Shown: positions 47,020 through 58,647 of the stretch, in pieces | How positions within the stretch are numbered: the stretch's first letter is position 1 | Layout of the letters: every line of letters begins with the position of its first letter | Source of the DNA: Massospora cicadina | Taxonomy: Eukaryota; Entomophthoromycota; Entomophthoromycetes; Entomophthorales; Entomophthoraceae | Reading direction: 5' to 3' | DNA: 64,000 bases | Assembly: GCA_022478985.1 (NCBI GenBank) | Contig: JAKSZP010007895.1 | Coordinates: 62,001-126,000, forward strand | Notes under the pieces: generated by a model | The model's database searches: none | What the model was told of the DNA's origin: nothing | Seen by the model: the letters and a program-made list of their open reading frames with translations, nothing else | Program-made: the position numbers and the translations under genes

Positions 47020-48540
47020 GGGTTTTGAACATGCCAACAGTTTCAAAGAATACTACGGCAGAATTGGGAAAACAGATTCTCAGGAATAATAATAAAGGCC
47101 AAACTCAGAAGATTAATCCAGAAATCAATTGTTCAAAATGACATAAGCTTGTCTCAAGCATCTAAGTCTACTAAGCCAACACTCACACACCCTTAATTTA
47201 TACCAAACAGCCGCATCTTGCAGGTTTTTGGGCTATTTTCTTCCCATATTTATATCAAAACGTTATAAAAAACTTTGGTTTTAGCTTATATTTTAATCAA
47301 AAATCTCAGTTACTATATTGTTAATCATAAGCTATGAATGAATTTCATTTGCTATCTCCAGTTAAGGGAGTAGCTTTGGGTTAAAACTCTTTGCCAATTT
47401 GGTGAACGTACTATCTTCAGCAAAATAAAGTATCCCTCATTTTTTCTCTTACTTTATTCCAAAACCCTAAACCCTACCTCTTTTCAACATATACAGCCTT
47501 CACTGATAGGGCGCCGCTTAGGAGTCTGTGCCAGTTATTGTGGTTGCTAAGGCAGCCGCTTTCACAGGACAGTTTTCTGTTGCCACGCTATTATCTTAGC
47601 ATAATAACTCAGCCATTTTAAATTTTCTGCGGAAACATTGGTTCAAATCCTCTTGGCTGTGGACAAAAGTAGCCATATAACAACGCCTTATGGTGAACTA
47701 TGCGCATCCTCACCTGTTTATCAGGGTATACAATTTATAACCCGCTCAATCATGTGTCTGTCCAAGTGGTGCAGGGGCTAGCCACCCAATTAAGTTCTCT
47801 TGAGTTAATTGCAAAAGTGAGTAGTAGCTTTACCAGTTCGTCAGCTGATATTGTTTGTCATTACCCAGATATGTTAAGCAATGCCTTGATAACCATGAGA
47901 AATTCACTTCTGCAGAATATTGTTGACTATGTTAGACCCAATTTTTGAGACATAATTATACAATAACTCACTTGTTATCAGTCCCCTGCATTCGTTATAC
48001 CATTCCAATCTACAGTTGAACCCTTGTTGTTTCGAATAAATCCTCCTGTTCTAAATATTCAGATTACTTTGATGATACCTTGGATGAGCCCAATAGGAAA
48101 TAGCGAACCCTATGAATCTACAGAACCCTACAGCATCTCCTCCCCAAATTTTTATGCTAAAGCAAGTTGAACCACAGTAACAGTTGATTTCTTTGATAAA
48201 AAAACTTCAAATGTTCTTCCCCTAGATGAACCCTCAGATCCTCACTCAAATGCTTTATCATATGCATGGGCAGCAGAGATTCCCTCTCCATTAGTAATTA
48301 GAAGAAATACACCTAAATTTCTTTTATTTAAAAACAAGAACCTTGCAGTAGTTCCCTCAATGAGTTGAATAAATTTGATCATGATTATTTTTTGTTTGCT
48401 GTCCAAGTTTTGTAAGGCAACGTAAAGTGTCAATAATTGCCAGGTGGATTCTGGAGCTACTGGTGATTATATTGATCTGAATGTGGTGCGGGCCTTTGAT
48501 CTTGAAGTTACATTGGGGGCACCAGATTAGGTTTCTTATG
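47020..48540 (+). pseudogene. gag and protease relic of another gypsy element
   Basis: The best part is about 48442-48530, QVDSGATGDYIDLNVVRAFDLEV, a retroviral-type protease with the D-S-G-A signature and hydrophobic follow-up. Upstream, 47700-48240 is open in long pieces with a Pro/Ser-rich segment (NSEPYESTEPYSISSPNFY), as often seen at the end of gag. A 94-codon frame at 46721 lies further upstream without motif. No RT follows convincingly. Stops are present throughout. Confidence 0.65.
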
Positions 48541-49070
48541 AGCTCCAATGGTCTCTCCCTATGTGTAATCCACTTAGTTTCAGTGCACTTGAACATAAAT
48601 TGAGATAACTTTTCAGAGATCACAGATCTGTTATAACAATAATTTTGGGGTAATTTGGTGACACCACCAATTGGTGAACATTAACTTGGGAAAGAATGTT
48701 CTAGCTTTTACCTTAAATTCTCATTTGGAAGAATCCATCTATCTCAAACATTGACCACAATGAAGTCAATGGCGGCAATAGTGGAGTATTCCGCTACTGG
48801 CATCATGCCTGACCTTCATAAGCTGCAGATCTTTGAGACCTTTAAGGCTAGTTTAAATTGTTAAGTGCCAATTTGCTCCAATCCACTCAGAGTTTGATCT
48901 AGGTTTCCAGATGATAGTTATCCTAATAAAAGTTAACTAACCCTAGATTCCTTACAAAGCTGAGAATCATTTTTAGAAGTTTGATTTGATGGTTTTGTGA
49001 TACTATATACCCACATTATACAGCTGTGATAGATACCTATATTACACGTCTTAATCTTACTCTGGTTGGC
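48541..49070. other. Decayed continuation of the gag/protease relic
   Basis: Translation has many stops. No RT motif was recognised before the SINE at 49089. Confidence 0.35.
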
Positions 49071-49088
49071 TTAGTTACAGGCATACCA

Positions 49089-49219
49089 AAGGGTGGTTAG
49101 CCAAGCGGGTAAAACTGCTTCCACCTCTAGTGCAGGTTTCGAGTTCAAAACCTGTACTGGCTAGAAAACATTCTTGGTGTGGTATATTTGTCCCAAGGTC
49201 AACCCACCTCAAATATGTT
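49089..49219 (+). mobile_element. tRNA-derived SINE, copy 2
   Basis: This 131-bp copy has perfect 18-bp TSDs TTAGTTACAGGCATACCA (49071-49088 and 49220-49237). The head carries A box TTAGCCAAGCGGG and B box CGAGTTCAAAACC. The tail matches copy 1 (GTGGTATATTTGTCCC, then CAACCCACCTCAAATA). Perfect TSDs and high identity to copy 1 suggest recent movement. Confidence 0.93.
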
Positions 49220-50059
49220 TTAGTTACAGGCATACCATATAGTATGTTTGATTTATTGGTTAACAAATAATTCATAGTATTTATTGGAGATGTTCTCCTA
49301 CAAGTCCTTAGTAAAGTATCATTATCATGACTTAATTATGATCTTGATGCTAATTAATAATTGTCAGTTGCAATTGCTGAAAATGTTTAAAACTGAATTT
49401 ATTTTTTGGCTGAATAGTCAACAACTAAATTCAAAATGTTGGTCAATCAAGTTGGGTTCCAGTTCATAAGGTGTGTCTGTTGAAGTTACTGAAGCATTAA
49501 TGTAGCTTTTCATGGCAGCAACTTGTGGATTAGCCTGGGCGATGCAGTCAGCTGTGAATGGGGAATCTTTACGTTACCCAAGCATTTTTGATGGCTTGTA
49601 AAGGTAAGTCTACTAAAGCTAAAGGCATTGGAAGATGCTATTTTGGAAGGCAGCACATAAGAATCATAATCTAGTTGGTTGTAGATGCCAATTAGATGGA
49701 TGGATAATGGAGAACTATCTCATCAGTGGTATGGTTCTCAGGTGTTGTTTGTCATTGAAAAATTGCATTTATATAAAGGTTTTAATCAAATAGTTAAGCA
49801 ACTAACTTAATATTTAAATCCTCTTTGTAACTTTTTAAAAACAGACTAAGACTTCTAAAAATTTGTGATAATAATTTTTGTTGAAAAAAATTGAATAAAT
49901 CAGTGGCCCTTGTCTATCTTCTCAAGTAATCCGTGAAAGTATACTGAGTGGGGTTGGATCCACTTATAAAGAAGACTTGACTAACTATATTCTCCAAACA
50001 ACAAGCACTCTTTTTTATCCTTACAACTTAGTTTGATCTTGGGAAGCAGTCTTTTAAGA

Positions 50060-50085
50060 GTTTACATAGGTGCTCACTGAAGGGG
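50060..50085 (+). promoter_or_regulatory. LTR end and primer-binding site of a further element
   Basis: An LTR-like end GTTTACA (50060-50066) is followed by TAGGTGCTCACTGAAGGGG. This matches the PBS at 20411 and the element B PBS at all but two or three positions. The LTR itself would lie to the left. I could not fix its start or find a partner LTR. Confidence 0.55.
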
Positions 50086-50780
50086 TAATTTAGTCTTTAT
50101 GACTAGATGGCAATTTGGAGTCATCAAAACCATGACGTTCATTAGGAACGAACTCCAGAAGCTGTAAAGTGAGGTAGAGACAATAAACCAGAACGTGTTG
50201 AATTTGGTGTCACAAGCCAATCTTGTGACCTTATAAGAACAAGTTACAAAAATGGTATAGATGGTAGATTAGATCACAAAGGTTAATATTGACTTATATG
50301 GCCAAGTTCTAAATTGAAGAATGAGGAGGCTGATTCAATAAAGGTCCTTTGCTACAGAGAGTCTCTTAAGAAACATATGAGAAATAAATCTGTTGGTTAT
50401 GTAGCTATGTAAATCATATGCTAAAACTGTTTCAAGGAACAGAGAGTCATAATTGCAACTTTTCTGGTTAGAGACTGATGTAAATGATAATAAATTAGAC
50501 GCTTTAGATGAAGAAAGCAATGTTGTAAGCATATAGCCCTCAGAAATATGCCTGGGGCTTTTGAAGCACTTTCTGTGATAACACCTGACAATACACCAGC
50601 TACCAATAGGATTGCTTGTCATGTACCTCCTTGTCAGTGACCAGCGTGCTAAGGAAAGATCCAGCTTCATTCACTGGTACGCTATAATCAACAAGGGCAC
50701 CCAAAGTCCACAAGGCACTGCAGGTCTGATGCAGCTGGGAAGATGCGCGTTGGTGGGAAAATGATGGGGCCAATTCAAGT
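50086..50780 (+). pseudogene. gag relic downstream of the 50067 PBS
   Basis: Plus-strand translation gives coiled-coil-like pieces (IRNELQKL, SEVETINQNVLNLVSQANL) and an acidic stretch (ETDVNDNKLDALDEESNVV), broken by many stops. Position right after a PBS supports gag. No zinc knuckle was seen. Confidence 0.4.
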
Positions 50781-52348
50781 TATTGGTTCCCATTAATCTT
50801 TAAATTTTTAATAATATAAAAAGGATAGCTCAGACAAGAAAAAGCTTACAGATAATAAAACTGGAACCTAAAAATAACCCAACAATTTATCAAAATAAGC
50901 TTGTTAGTTCTATTACTATAGGAGGGGCGTACAAGGATATGGGGTTACACCTATTAGGAACATATCTAAGCTATTCTTAAGAACTTAGTTCTGTAAATCA
51001 AGTAACTACATTTGAGTTTGATTAACCGCAATATTTCCAATTGACTCAGAACCTGCTGATACTATCACCCTATGTTCAGCGCTCTTTTCCTTAAAAACCT
51101 ATAAAAATAACTTGATTTTTAGGTAATGGTATTTCTACTGGGATTATACCAGGTGTCAAATTTTTCTATGTACTGGTGTGCCACTTGATATTTGATCCTT
51201 GGAGGTTATTTTTCCTTGGCATCATATGTGCTAAAAATACTTCTAAATTACTGGAAGAGTAGCTATATCTATGCATCATTTGTTCAAAAGTCTCAGAAAA
51301 ATTTTCTTTTTGCTAGGGGAGCAAATTTTGGGCTGGGGGAACCAGACAGGTGGGCTGTCGCCACCCACCTCTTCCAGGATATGCCAGGATCATTTATTAG
51401 GTTGAGCGACAATGCCTTTGGGTTAGCACCCCTCCTTGTTCTGAAAGGTACAAAGCCCCATTTAGCTTGATAGCTGGCGCCTGGAACCTTACAATCCTGA
51501 CCCAGTCAACTTGATGACGACCAAAAAATACCAAGATACTCCAAAATTGCCATCTTTCTACTGCAACGCTGCCTTAGCATTCTTCCAAACTTTTTTAATG
51601 ACAACGTTCCCTTATGGCAATTGTCATAAGGTGGTAACCATAATTAATTTTTTAACAGATTGTCATGTACTAGTACTGCCTATCTACATGTGGTTACTTA
51701 TACTAAAAATAATGCTAAAACGCAGTAATGACAAAGCTCAGCAGCCAGAACAGATGGAAACTGCAAACAAATTTCCTAGGCATCCAGTTTAGGAAAGAAG
51801 AACACTAGATAGCTTATATAAACATATAACAAGAAGCGTAATTTCCAATGGGTGCAAAAGTATTGAGTGATTTGAATGCTCGCATAGCCATGTGATATCA
51901 TTTAGTCCCTACAGAGACCTACACTGAGTTTTGGCTTTGTCATTAGCTAACAAGACTTCTACCTCGCATATGGTCTAACACCTTAAGATTTTGGTCTTGA
52001 CTTTCAATGCGCCTAACCAAATTTCAAAGCCATTCCAACCATCAAATAAACATAATACAGGAAAACTCAATAACAATAATAAGGATTTTAATAACTGGTT
52101 AACAAAGGGAAGTTTCTGATAAGCAAAAATGGATAGACTCTCCCATGGAATCTTTCATAAATGTATTATTGCTTGGCATTTAGCTTCCCAATGTTGGGCC
52201 AAGAAGCATAAGGTGCAGATGAATCTCATCTAGCCTCAGGAGAAGTAAACTTGCAATGTATTAGGTTATAACTGGCAATCTAGAAGAACAGTCTAGATCT
52301 GCAGAATGCACCATCTTATGGTACTTTTAAATGTGATTGGCCAGTTTT
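50781..52348. other. Unassigned, no clear gene
   Basis: Two frames are notable. At 51192-51470 the second half reads GANFGLGEPDRWAVATHLFQDMPGSFIRL; 51511-51792 includes KLPSFYCNAALAFFQTF. Both might belong to a decayed transposon polyprotein. I recognise neither. Confidence 0.35.
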
Positions 52349-53978
52349 GTCACGGATTCATCTAATAAGAACTAGACTGTGCTCCCAGTTGGGGTGCTCG
52401 AGCACCCAGATGAGGGCCTAAAATGCCAAAGGCATAGTGGTCTGAGCGACTAGTAAGAGTAGGATTCTATTTGAGATGTGAGGAGAGTAAAAGTTATGTA
52501 ACATACCAAAGGCCCCCAAGGCAAACCAGATGGTTGCATTTGGGCAACCGTGAGTCTTGTGGGTCAACCCCCAAGGGTGGGAGAGGCAGAAAGGATGATG
52601 ACTCTTCTAGGGCTTGCAGTTGCTGGCCTTCAGATTTGAGTAGGGGGGCTTGTGCATCAGTGGGGACAGCCCATAGGCTACCGCATTATTGTAAGTGAGA
52701 GCGGAGGTAAAGTGAGACCAACGTGAGGGGTTGGGACTGAGCTTCCCCAAGTGGGGGCGCTCCAGGTCCCACAAGTGGGCTGAGCCATTGGTGGCTGAGG
52801 CGGTTACGGATGCCAAGTCCATGAGCGGTGGGGTGGGGGCGCTCAGGCGCTGCTCTAGTCAGGGAGCAGTTTTAGAGTACTCAGCGACTGAATGGATGGA
52901 TAGGTTTCCATTAATAGGCACACGGTAACAAACAAAATAGCAGGTTCATCATTGGGGTGAGGCGGATTATCACATTTATGACCCACTGCCATGTGGCAGG
53001 GTCGAGCAGCTGGATAATCCAGTTGGCAAACATTGGCAGGAGTACTTGGGCTTTGGCATGCTTTGTCAGATTGATCAGCAGAATTTTTATAAAATTAATA
53101 GGGCAAATGAAGGCTGCAGCAATCTAGATGGGAAATTCAAATTTTATTAAGTGAAAGATAAGAGAATGAACCAACAACTGCCCCCAGCCAGGGCAGTTGC
53201 CTTAAGAAATGGGCAAAATACATGAGTAAGGTACTGTTGGATTGGCCATTTGGGGTTTGGCGATGGGATTTGGTTAGCTAACTTGGAGGGGGTAGGGTGC
53301 TGCTTTAGATTTTGTCAAAAGTCAAGAAAACTTTTGCAAATTTTTGATTCCTAGGACCAAACCAGGTTGTTACTACAGATCTGGGTCCTGGTCATCCGAG
53401 TCAGCCTGTTCACATGGTTTAGGTGTTCCATATTCATCCCAGGAGGCAGGGGCCCCTGGATCAAATTATTTGCAAATTGGACCAAACCCTCAACTAGACT
53501 AATCATGCAATCTGAACTCCCTGGATCTGTTTTGGAGCATTGGGACAGATGGTCCAAGTTGTTTGGGACCTGTTTCGAGATGTGAACTATACCCTGATCT
53601 GATTTCTGGGGAAGGATAGTCTGGAATGGCTCCCCCAGACTGGAATTTGCAGATTGGGCTCTGATGTTGGGGAATGCCATTTCCCCAAAACTCTGACATA
53701 GTTTGCCTGGAAAGTGGGTGGTCCCAGGGGCCTGTTCATGCCCCTGGTGTGCACAATCTCACTGCAGACTCCTTCTATCAAACTTACCAGGGTTGAGGAG
53801 GGGGGAAGAGGTGGGAATGGGGTATCTTTGGGGGGAGGGCGGTCACCCAGTGCTCATCTATCACATGGGCTAGGTCGCTCAGCTGTGACAGAGGGTTCAC
53901 TGGAGTCTTGTGACCTCTTTTTGTCTGGAAGGGGTGTTGATCCCTATCCAGCTGCAAGGGCTGATCCCAGTACTTACA
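52349..53978 (-). mobile_element. 3' LTR of family L
   Basis: It aligns with 58590-60223 along its length, for example 'agctataccctgatctgatttctggggaagg' in both. On the minus strand an AATAAA (about 53136-53150) marks a possible poly(A) signal. Pol reads some residues into this LTR at its right edge. Confidence 0.9.
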
Positions 53979-54486
53979 CTACCCTTTCCTTTTTTAGAAG
54001 GGAGGATTTCACCCCCAGGGGCATGGACCAAGGCATAATTCTTGTGCTGCTTTGGTAGCTTTAAGGCCAGGATGGCCGCAATCTTCTGAGAAGGGCGGGG
54101 TGCTGTCGGGTGAGAGGTATGGAATTCCTCTATCAGGTCCTTGCATTTCGTACAATCATGCACGTTCACCCAGCTGTTCTCATATGAGGGGTAACCCTTC
54201 TAAGTGACCAAGTACTTCACAGATTGGCAGAACCTCCAGGAAACCAAAATGGCCTCCACCTCCACTTCATGGATTTCCTGATGACAATTGGCTGTGGGGA
54301 CGTTGGATTTTCCCCCTTAAAGGGGTTAGGAGGGAGGTGTGGAAGACATTGTGCTGCTTCAAGTGTGTAGGCAGTCTCGAAGTAGGCTTCATTGCCTAAA
54401 TCCTTCTCAACCTCAAAGGGTCCTGAGCATTTGGCTGCAAGCTTACATGTGGGGGCTTTCAGGGGAAGGTTGCAGGTATCTAACAT
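53897..54486 (-). pseudogene. Integrase C-terminus and chromodomain, family L
   Basis: Minus strand from 54486: a GPF module (CKLAAKCSGPFEVEKDLGNEAY), then after a frameshift PFKGENPTSPQPI. The chromodomain lies at about 54260-54090: KYLVT-stop-KGYPSYENSWVNVHDCTK then DLIEEFHTSHP, so the core aromatic W/Y region is cut by one stop. HKNYALVHAPGGE follows at about 54045-54010, shared with family S. The frame continues about 80 bp into the LTR. It would tether the integrase to chromatin. Confidence 0.82.
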
Positions 54487-54566
54487 GACAAGGGAACCAA
54501 CCTTGATTTCATGCCCTGGAAGGTGCTTCTGATCAGCAAACTTCTTGTAGTCCTCGATGGACTTTG

Positions 54567-55513
54567 TCAGTGTTCACAAACCAGGATGTGCATCTTTTGG
54601 AGAGAGCTTACGCGGTCCATGGTGGTGAGAACTGCTGAGGAGAATTGGGGGACAATCTGAAAATAGGGGTTATACCCCATAGTAGCCTCAAAGGGAAGAA
54701 TGGTTGAGGAATGGAGGGAGTTGTTGTATGCAAACTGTGCTAGAGGCAGATCCTTAGCCCAGGTGTCTTGCGAGGCTGTTGCATAGCAGCGCAGGTACTG
54801 CTCCAGTGACTGGTTCACCGCTCAGTCTGTCCATCATACTGGAGGTGGTTGGCATTGGATCTACAGGGCTTGATGTGAAGGAGAGTTAGCAACTCTTCCC
54901 AGAACCTGGCAGTGAACTGGGGTTCCCTGTCGCTCACTATCTCCTTGGGGAGACCAAACATGGCAAAGACATGGTTGACAAGTAAATTTGCGGTCTCCAC
55001 CGCAGTAATAGAAGAGAGGCAGGGGATGAAGAGTGCAAACTTGGTAAATCAGTCCATGACTACATGATTGCATTTGAGCCATAGGAGGGTGGGAGGTCCG
55101 CAATGAAGTCCACTGATACTGAGGTCCAAGGCCCTTCAGCCTGCTGCAAAGGGTGTAGCAGTCCCTTCTTCCTAGAACAATCCGATTTCGCCTGGGTGCA
55201 GGTGACACAATAAGAGATCCAAGCAGGAATGTCCTTTAAAGACCCAGACCAGTTGTAGGTTCTCTATGAGATCTGAACACTTTTTGATACCAGGGTGGCC
55301 AACTGTCTGGGGGACATGATGTTCCTCAATAACACGGCTGCGTAGGGAGGAGGGAACCCAAACCCAATTGTGGAACCAGATTGTTCCATCCTGAAAAGTA
55401 TATGGAGCTTTCTTGCGACACATGGACTCTAAGTCATCAAACAGCTTGATTCCTTCTGGGCAACAGGTTTGGGAGGTGAGGACACAGAGGAGGAGTGGAA
55501 CGTCAGGGTCCAA
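54567..55513 (-). pseudogene. Integrase zinc finger and core, family L
   Basis: The zinc-finger His pair is seen in 55513-55172 (VIEEHHVPQTVGHPGIKKC). The core includes IVSDREPQFTARFWEELLTLLHI (about 54945-54870, second Asp) and YDGQTER (about 54815, Glu region). After a frame change come NQSLEQYLRCYATASQDTWAKDLPLAQFAYNN and PFEATMGYNPYF (54818-54567). Frames change at least three times. Function as for other gypsy integrases; this copy is dead. Confidence 0.85.
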
Positions 55514-55639
55514 GTCAGCGAAGGATACAGTATGGGGGCCAATGAGAGGATTTTGGAAGGAGGCACTACAGCTGTAAGGTCTAGCATGTCTTCCTCCCCA
55601 TTAGGAGACAGGGAGGGGTTTTAGCTTAGCATGTCTGGC

Positions 55640-56209
55640 AAGACATTCAGGGGACCTTTTATGAATTCATACTTAGATGGAACCCACAGAGGTCATGATA
55701 TGTGTGAGTTTGCTGATGTCCTAACATCTGTGGTTTGTGGTAGTAGAGCAATGCCTTATGGCCTGTCCAAATGGTACTTTCATGCTGGACGCCCTGTAGG
55801 AGGTATCGCCAGTGTTTGAGTGACCATGCCACTGCCACTAGCTCCTTGTCATATATCAACCACGCTTTCTCTTTTGCGGTGAACTTATGGGGGTGTAATA
55901 GGACACCAGGTGCTTTTCTCCCTCATGCTCCTGTAGCAACATGGCACCCACTGCCACTGAAGAGGCATCACAGGCTACTTTGAAGGAATGGGAGGTATTG
56001 GCATGCCACAGGACGGGGGCTGTGAGGAAGACCTCCTTGATAGCCTCAAAGGCCGGCTGGCTCTTGGGGGACCATTTAAAGGGGGCATTTTTCCCGGTGA
56101 GGGGGTGCAGGGGTGCTGCCAGTTGGGAAAGAGCGGGGGAAATTTCTTCAAAAAGGTGACGGTTCCAAGAAATCTGCAAAGTTGTTTTTGAGTAGTTGGG
56201 GTGGGCCAA
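55640..56209 (-). pseudogene. RT connection and RNase H, family L
   Basis: From 56209: FEEISPALSQLAAPLHPLTGKNAPFKW, FEAIKEVFLTAPVLWHANTSHSFKVACDASSVAVGAMLLQ (first Asp), and VSYYTPISSPQKR. After a frame change come IYDKELVAVAWSLKHWRYLLQG (Glu) and WTGHKALLYYHKP, where the Asp of the usual TDHxAL is Gly. The last change would remove a catalytic Asp. Confidence 0.85.
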
Positions 56210-56960
56210 GGCTGGATAGCCTACAGCTTGTAGGGGGTAACGGCATATCCACCCTTCAGAACAAGATTCCTCAAGAAGGTAACCTCATCCTTGATGAATT
56301 CGCACTTGAAGGGGTTTAACAAATAGCCCTGCCTTGTGGAGGACTGCCATTACTGCTTATAGGTTCCTGGCGTGTTGCTCAGGGTGGGTGAATGGACCAA
56401 TATGTCGTCAATACAGGCCACAGCACATGAGAAGTACAAGTCCTCATCACGTCATCAATGAGGCGCTGGAAGGTGGCTGGTGCATTCTTCAGGCCAAATG
56501 GCATCATCCTGAACTGGAAAAGCCCCCGGTGGGTGCAGATGGCTGTGAGCCACTCCTGTCCCCTCGCCACCCTCACCTGATTAAAGGCGTTTGCAAAGTC
56601 CAACTTTGAGAAGACGCGAGACTTGACAATGGCTTGAGCGATGCTCTGCTCTAATGTTAAGGGGTATGGTCAGGGATAGTGATGTTGTTGAGGTGGCCAT
56701 AGTTGACGCAGGGGCGTAGGGACCCATCTGCTTTCTTAGCGAAAACTATGGGAATGCGACAGGGATAGACTTGTTGATAAGCCACCCCTTCTCTAGCATC
56801 TCATCCAGCCAAATGCCCAAAGCCCTATCCTCTTCCTCTGTGTAGAGGTATAGGGGGCAGTTGATTTTAAATAGATCAACTGTCAGCTATAATGTCAAGT
56901 CATATTCGGAGTGTGAGGGGAGCTTGGAGGTCAGTGACATGTCGAAGATGGCCTTATATG
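56210..56960 (-). pseudogene. Reverse transcriptase, family L
   Basis: The fingers are near 56765-56680 (PIVFAKKADGSLRPCVNYGHLNNITIPD). The palm at 56603-56379 reads MDFANAFNQVRVARGQEWLTAICTHRGLFQFRMMPFGLKNAPATFQRLIDDV. An IDDILVHSP segment near 56415-56390 is the YxDD-type box, here A-C-I-D-D. CEFIKDEVTFLRNLVLKGG follows at about 56310. Several frameshifts are present. Confidence 0.88.
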
Positions 56961-57269
56961 GGGCTAGGAAGGAGGGGAAAGTCCGGAGGGAGGTTGACTA
57001 GGATGGAGTCAGGTTTGGAGATGGAACTGAAAGATGATCCCTGGGGAAGGGTCTTTAGCAAGGGAAACCTTTACTCAACTTGAGGTTTGTGAACAACAAG
57101 GAGTTGTTTGCAAGATTAATGTGAACTTGTAGGCAGCGCCACCAGCCTAGCCTCAAAACTACAGGGTATAGCAAATCCTGTATGACTGAGAAGTGGTAGG
57201 TGAGCCCAAAGTCATGAACTGAGAAGTGCAATGGGCGTTGGATGTGATAGGACTTCATGGACTCTGATG

Positions 57270-57400
57270 AGGCGCCCAGGATGGAAGAAGCTCCCTCTAT
57301 TGTCAGGCCAAGGACTGTGCCACACTAAGATCAATAAAGTTACCTGCCACCCCAATGTCGAGGAGGGCTTGCACTTTGATTTCCCCTGACTCTGAGGGAA
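57270..57400 (-). pseudogene. Aspartic protease relic, family L
   Basis: Minus strand about 57380-57305 reads GEIKVQALLDIGVAGNFIDLSVAQSLA and then a stop. The signature is D-I-G-V and not D-S/T-G-A, so the residue after the catalytic Asp and the following Ala are changed. The preceding NKEDQAYFLLPI resembles the NKDHSGxFLLTA segment before the family S protease. Confidence 0.75.
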
Positions 57401-57401
57401 A

Positions 57402-58647
57402 TTAAATGGGTAGCAGGAAGTATGCTTGATCCTCTTTATTAAAATGGGCAAAAGAGAGGGCAACTAAGGAGGGGGCATGACCCATCATCAAGAGAGACTG
57501 ACCCGGAGGCACAAGGGTGGAGTGCAGCTGGTGAGGGGTCTTTGCTGCTTTGTTTTCCCAAATGGGTAGTCGAGGGTTAATGCGTACGCCCACTCTAATC
57601 TTCAGGGAGGGAGGCGGGGTCACCCAGGGGAATGATAGGACCAAACCGAGCATACTCTGAGCGCTGGGGGCCTGATGACCCACCTCCTGATCTGAGCTGG
57701 GGCAGGAGATGCTATAGGCAGGGGCTCCCCTGAGGGGAGGTACCCAAGGTGGCCACTGAAGGGGGGCAAAGGGCAGCAAGTCCAGGGGGCGCTTCCCTTA
57801 GCTGTGACCACTGGCAGGGGAAGGTGTGGTATGGGGTACCTCAGGAGTGGCGACAGGACATGAGGGGGTGTGAAAGGGCCTGTCCCCAATTGCACGGGCC
57901 ACAGAGAATGCAACTTCTAAGGATCCAGGGAGAGGGTCCCAAGCTGTGTGGGCTGCCGCCGTGGGGTCCAAGGCAGCGCAAAATGTAGAGATGGCGATTT
58001 CAGAAAGGATGGGTACAGTGGGAGCCAGGACTGCAAAGGCCTCAACCAGGGAGGGTAGGTCCATGGCTGTCTGTCCCAAGGTAAACAGGGGGAGGAGGTG
58101 CGCTGGTCTTGACTCAGGGGCCTGGACCGCCGAAGTGACCAGCGCCAACAAGGGGTGGGGTCGCCTGACTTGGTAGCAGAGCAGAGCACTCCTCTGACCC
58201 AACAACGGATATCCTCATCCAGGGCGTCAAGGAGAGCCATGCTCTTCTGGGCATCAGAGGGAAGCAGTGTTTCCTACCATCAGCAGTAAGGCGCACCTGG
58301 AGTTCTGCCAGGATTCCCATGGTTTGATTGGCCACCTCATCAGAAGGGACAGGGGGAACCCCCAACCCTATCACGTTGACTGATGGAGTGGCGCTCATCA
58401 CTGGAGCTCGGCAGGGTGGGGACCAATTTAGCAGAGCCTGGCAGAAGGCCCAGATAAACGAGACCACCAACCAGCAGGAGAAGGCCAGGTCACAGAGGGA
58501 GAGCACGTTCAGATTGAGAGCGTAGGCCAATGCTTCGCTAATGCCAGCGAGGAGGGCGGAGAAGGCCAATATTAGTAGTTGTTTCATTATGTCACAGATT
58601 TGGCTAATAAGAACTAGTCTGGGTTCCCAGTTGGGGTGCGTGAGCAC
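57402..58647 (-). pseudogene. gag-position region, family L
   Basis: Three overlapping minus frames (58647-58114, 58205-57798, 57779-57402) cover the span between PBS and protease. The first begins inside the LTR (58590-58647) and reads through the LTR/internal junction with a strongly hydrophobic stretch. The second has FTLGQTAMDLPSLVEAFAVLAPTVPILSEIAISTFCAALD, helical in look and capsid-like in position only. The third is Pro-rich. There is no CCHC knuckle. I cannot confirm Gag. Confidence 0.5.
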
